Below, one piece after another: positions 34,509 to 34,542 of a DNA stretch of 34,542 nucleotides (positions within the stretch are counted from its first letter, which is position 1; each line of letters opens with the position of its first letter). This stretch comes from Hoylesella loescheii (GTDB taxonomy: Bacteria > Bacteroidota > Bacteroidia > Bacteroidales > Bacteroidaceae). The stretch is from contig JADYUK010000026.1 of NCBI GenBank assembly GCA_021531755.1, positions 1 through 34,542 of the forward strand. The letters run 5' to 3'. The notes below the pieces were generated by a model. It saw only the letters and a list, made by a program, of their open reading frames with translations, made no database searches and had not been told where the DNA came from. Position numbers and translations under genes: made by a program.

Positions 34509-34542
34509 AGGGCTGATACCAGTGTTAGGTGTCAGCCCTTTT
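34509..34542. terminator. Terminator-like hairpin at the window end
   Basis: AGGGCTGATACC (34509-34520) pairs with GGTGTCAGCCCT (34528-34539), 12 bp with one G-U pair, loop of 7. TTTT follows to the last base. Direction is not certain: plus-strand T-run suggests rightward transcription, but no gene ends just upstream, so it may instead end a leftward transcript that begins beyond the window. Confidence 0.6.

Larger units (their letters stand above)
33644..34542. other. About 900 bases without a credible gene
   Basis: No open frame here has family character. The stretch holds two copies of a 24-bp direct repeat (34043-34131), an AT-rich dyad array (34305-34395) and a hairpin at the end (34509-34542). 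Base composition changes from mixed to very AT-rich at about 34290-34440. Confidence 0.5.

Overview
The window looks like a chromosomal segment of a Bacteroidales bacterium, most likely Prevotellaceae or a close relative. The evidence is a SusC/SusD pair, several lipoproteins with a Cys-Ser-Asp or Cys-Asp-Met start to the mature protein, a C10 (streptopain/interpain-type) protease with a Prevotella-like C-terminal tail, an ArgF' of the succinylornithine carbamoyltransferase type, and repeated promoters of the Bacteroidetes form (TTTG, about 19-20 bases, TAnnTTTG). No rRNA, CRISPR array, transposase, phage gene or plasmid gene was found. Taxonomy is inferred from these gene types only.

Layout. 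Bases 1-10715 are a leftward block. From upstream to downstream it holds a membrane PASTA protein, an RluD-type pseudouridine synthase, D-Ala-D-Ala ligase, an acyltransferase, a NigD-like lipoprotein, a 1178-residue sensor kinase and, from its own promoter, serB. Bases 11134-11509 hold rpmH (leftward) and the divergent promoter pair of rpmH and efp. Bases 11510-15849 are rightward housekeeping genes: efp, a family 2 glycosyltransferase, radC, a DUF59/MIP18 protein and an LpxH-type phosphatase. Bases 16220-25969 are an arginine/proline biosynthesis region: argR, a GNAT protein that is probably the N-succinylglutamate synthase, argG, tRNA-Pro(GGG), argC, argD, proC, proB, proA and argF', closed by a strong terminator. 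Bases 26062-33643 are a leftward four-gene locus: SusC, SusD, a Calx-beta-like lipoprotein and a C10 cysteine protease. The last kilobase has no credible gene but carries repeats.

How the genes work together. The arginine genes fit the succinylated pathway described for Bacteroides: glutamate to N-succinylglutamate (GNAT protein), reduction (ArgC), transamination (ArgD), carbamoylation (ArgF'), then ArgG. ArgB, the desuccinylase and ArgH are not in the window. ProB, ProA and ProC make proline from the same glutamate pool and are interleaved in the same gene string. The SusC/SusD locus has no glycoside hydrolase but ends in a secreted protease, so a protein- or peptide-derived cargo is more likely than a glycan.

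The most unusual items are: (1) the sensor kinase, which reads as two homologous sensor halves fused in frame, the first with Tyr in place of the phospho-accepting His and no ATPase domain; (2) an AT-rich array of repeated dyads at 34305-34395; (3) an Ala at the position of ArgF' where the known succinylornithine enzyme has its specificity Pro; (4) a five-Cys cluster in the GNAT protein; (5) three ARG-box-like repeats around the argR promoter.
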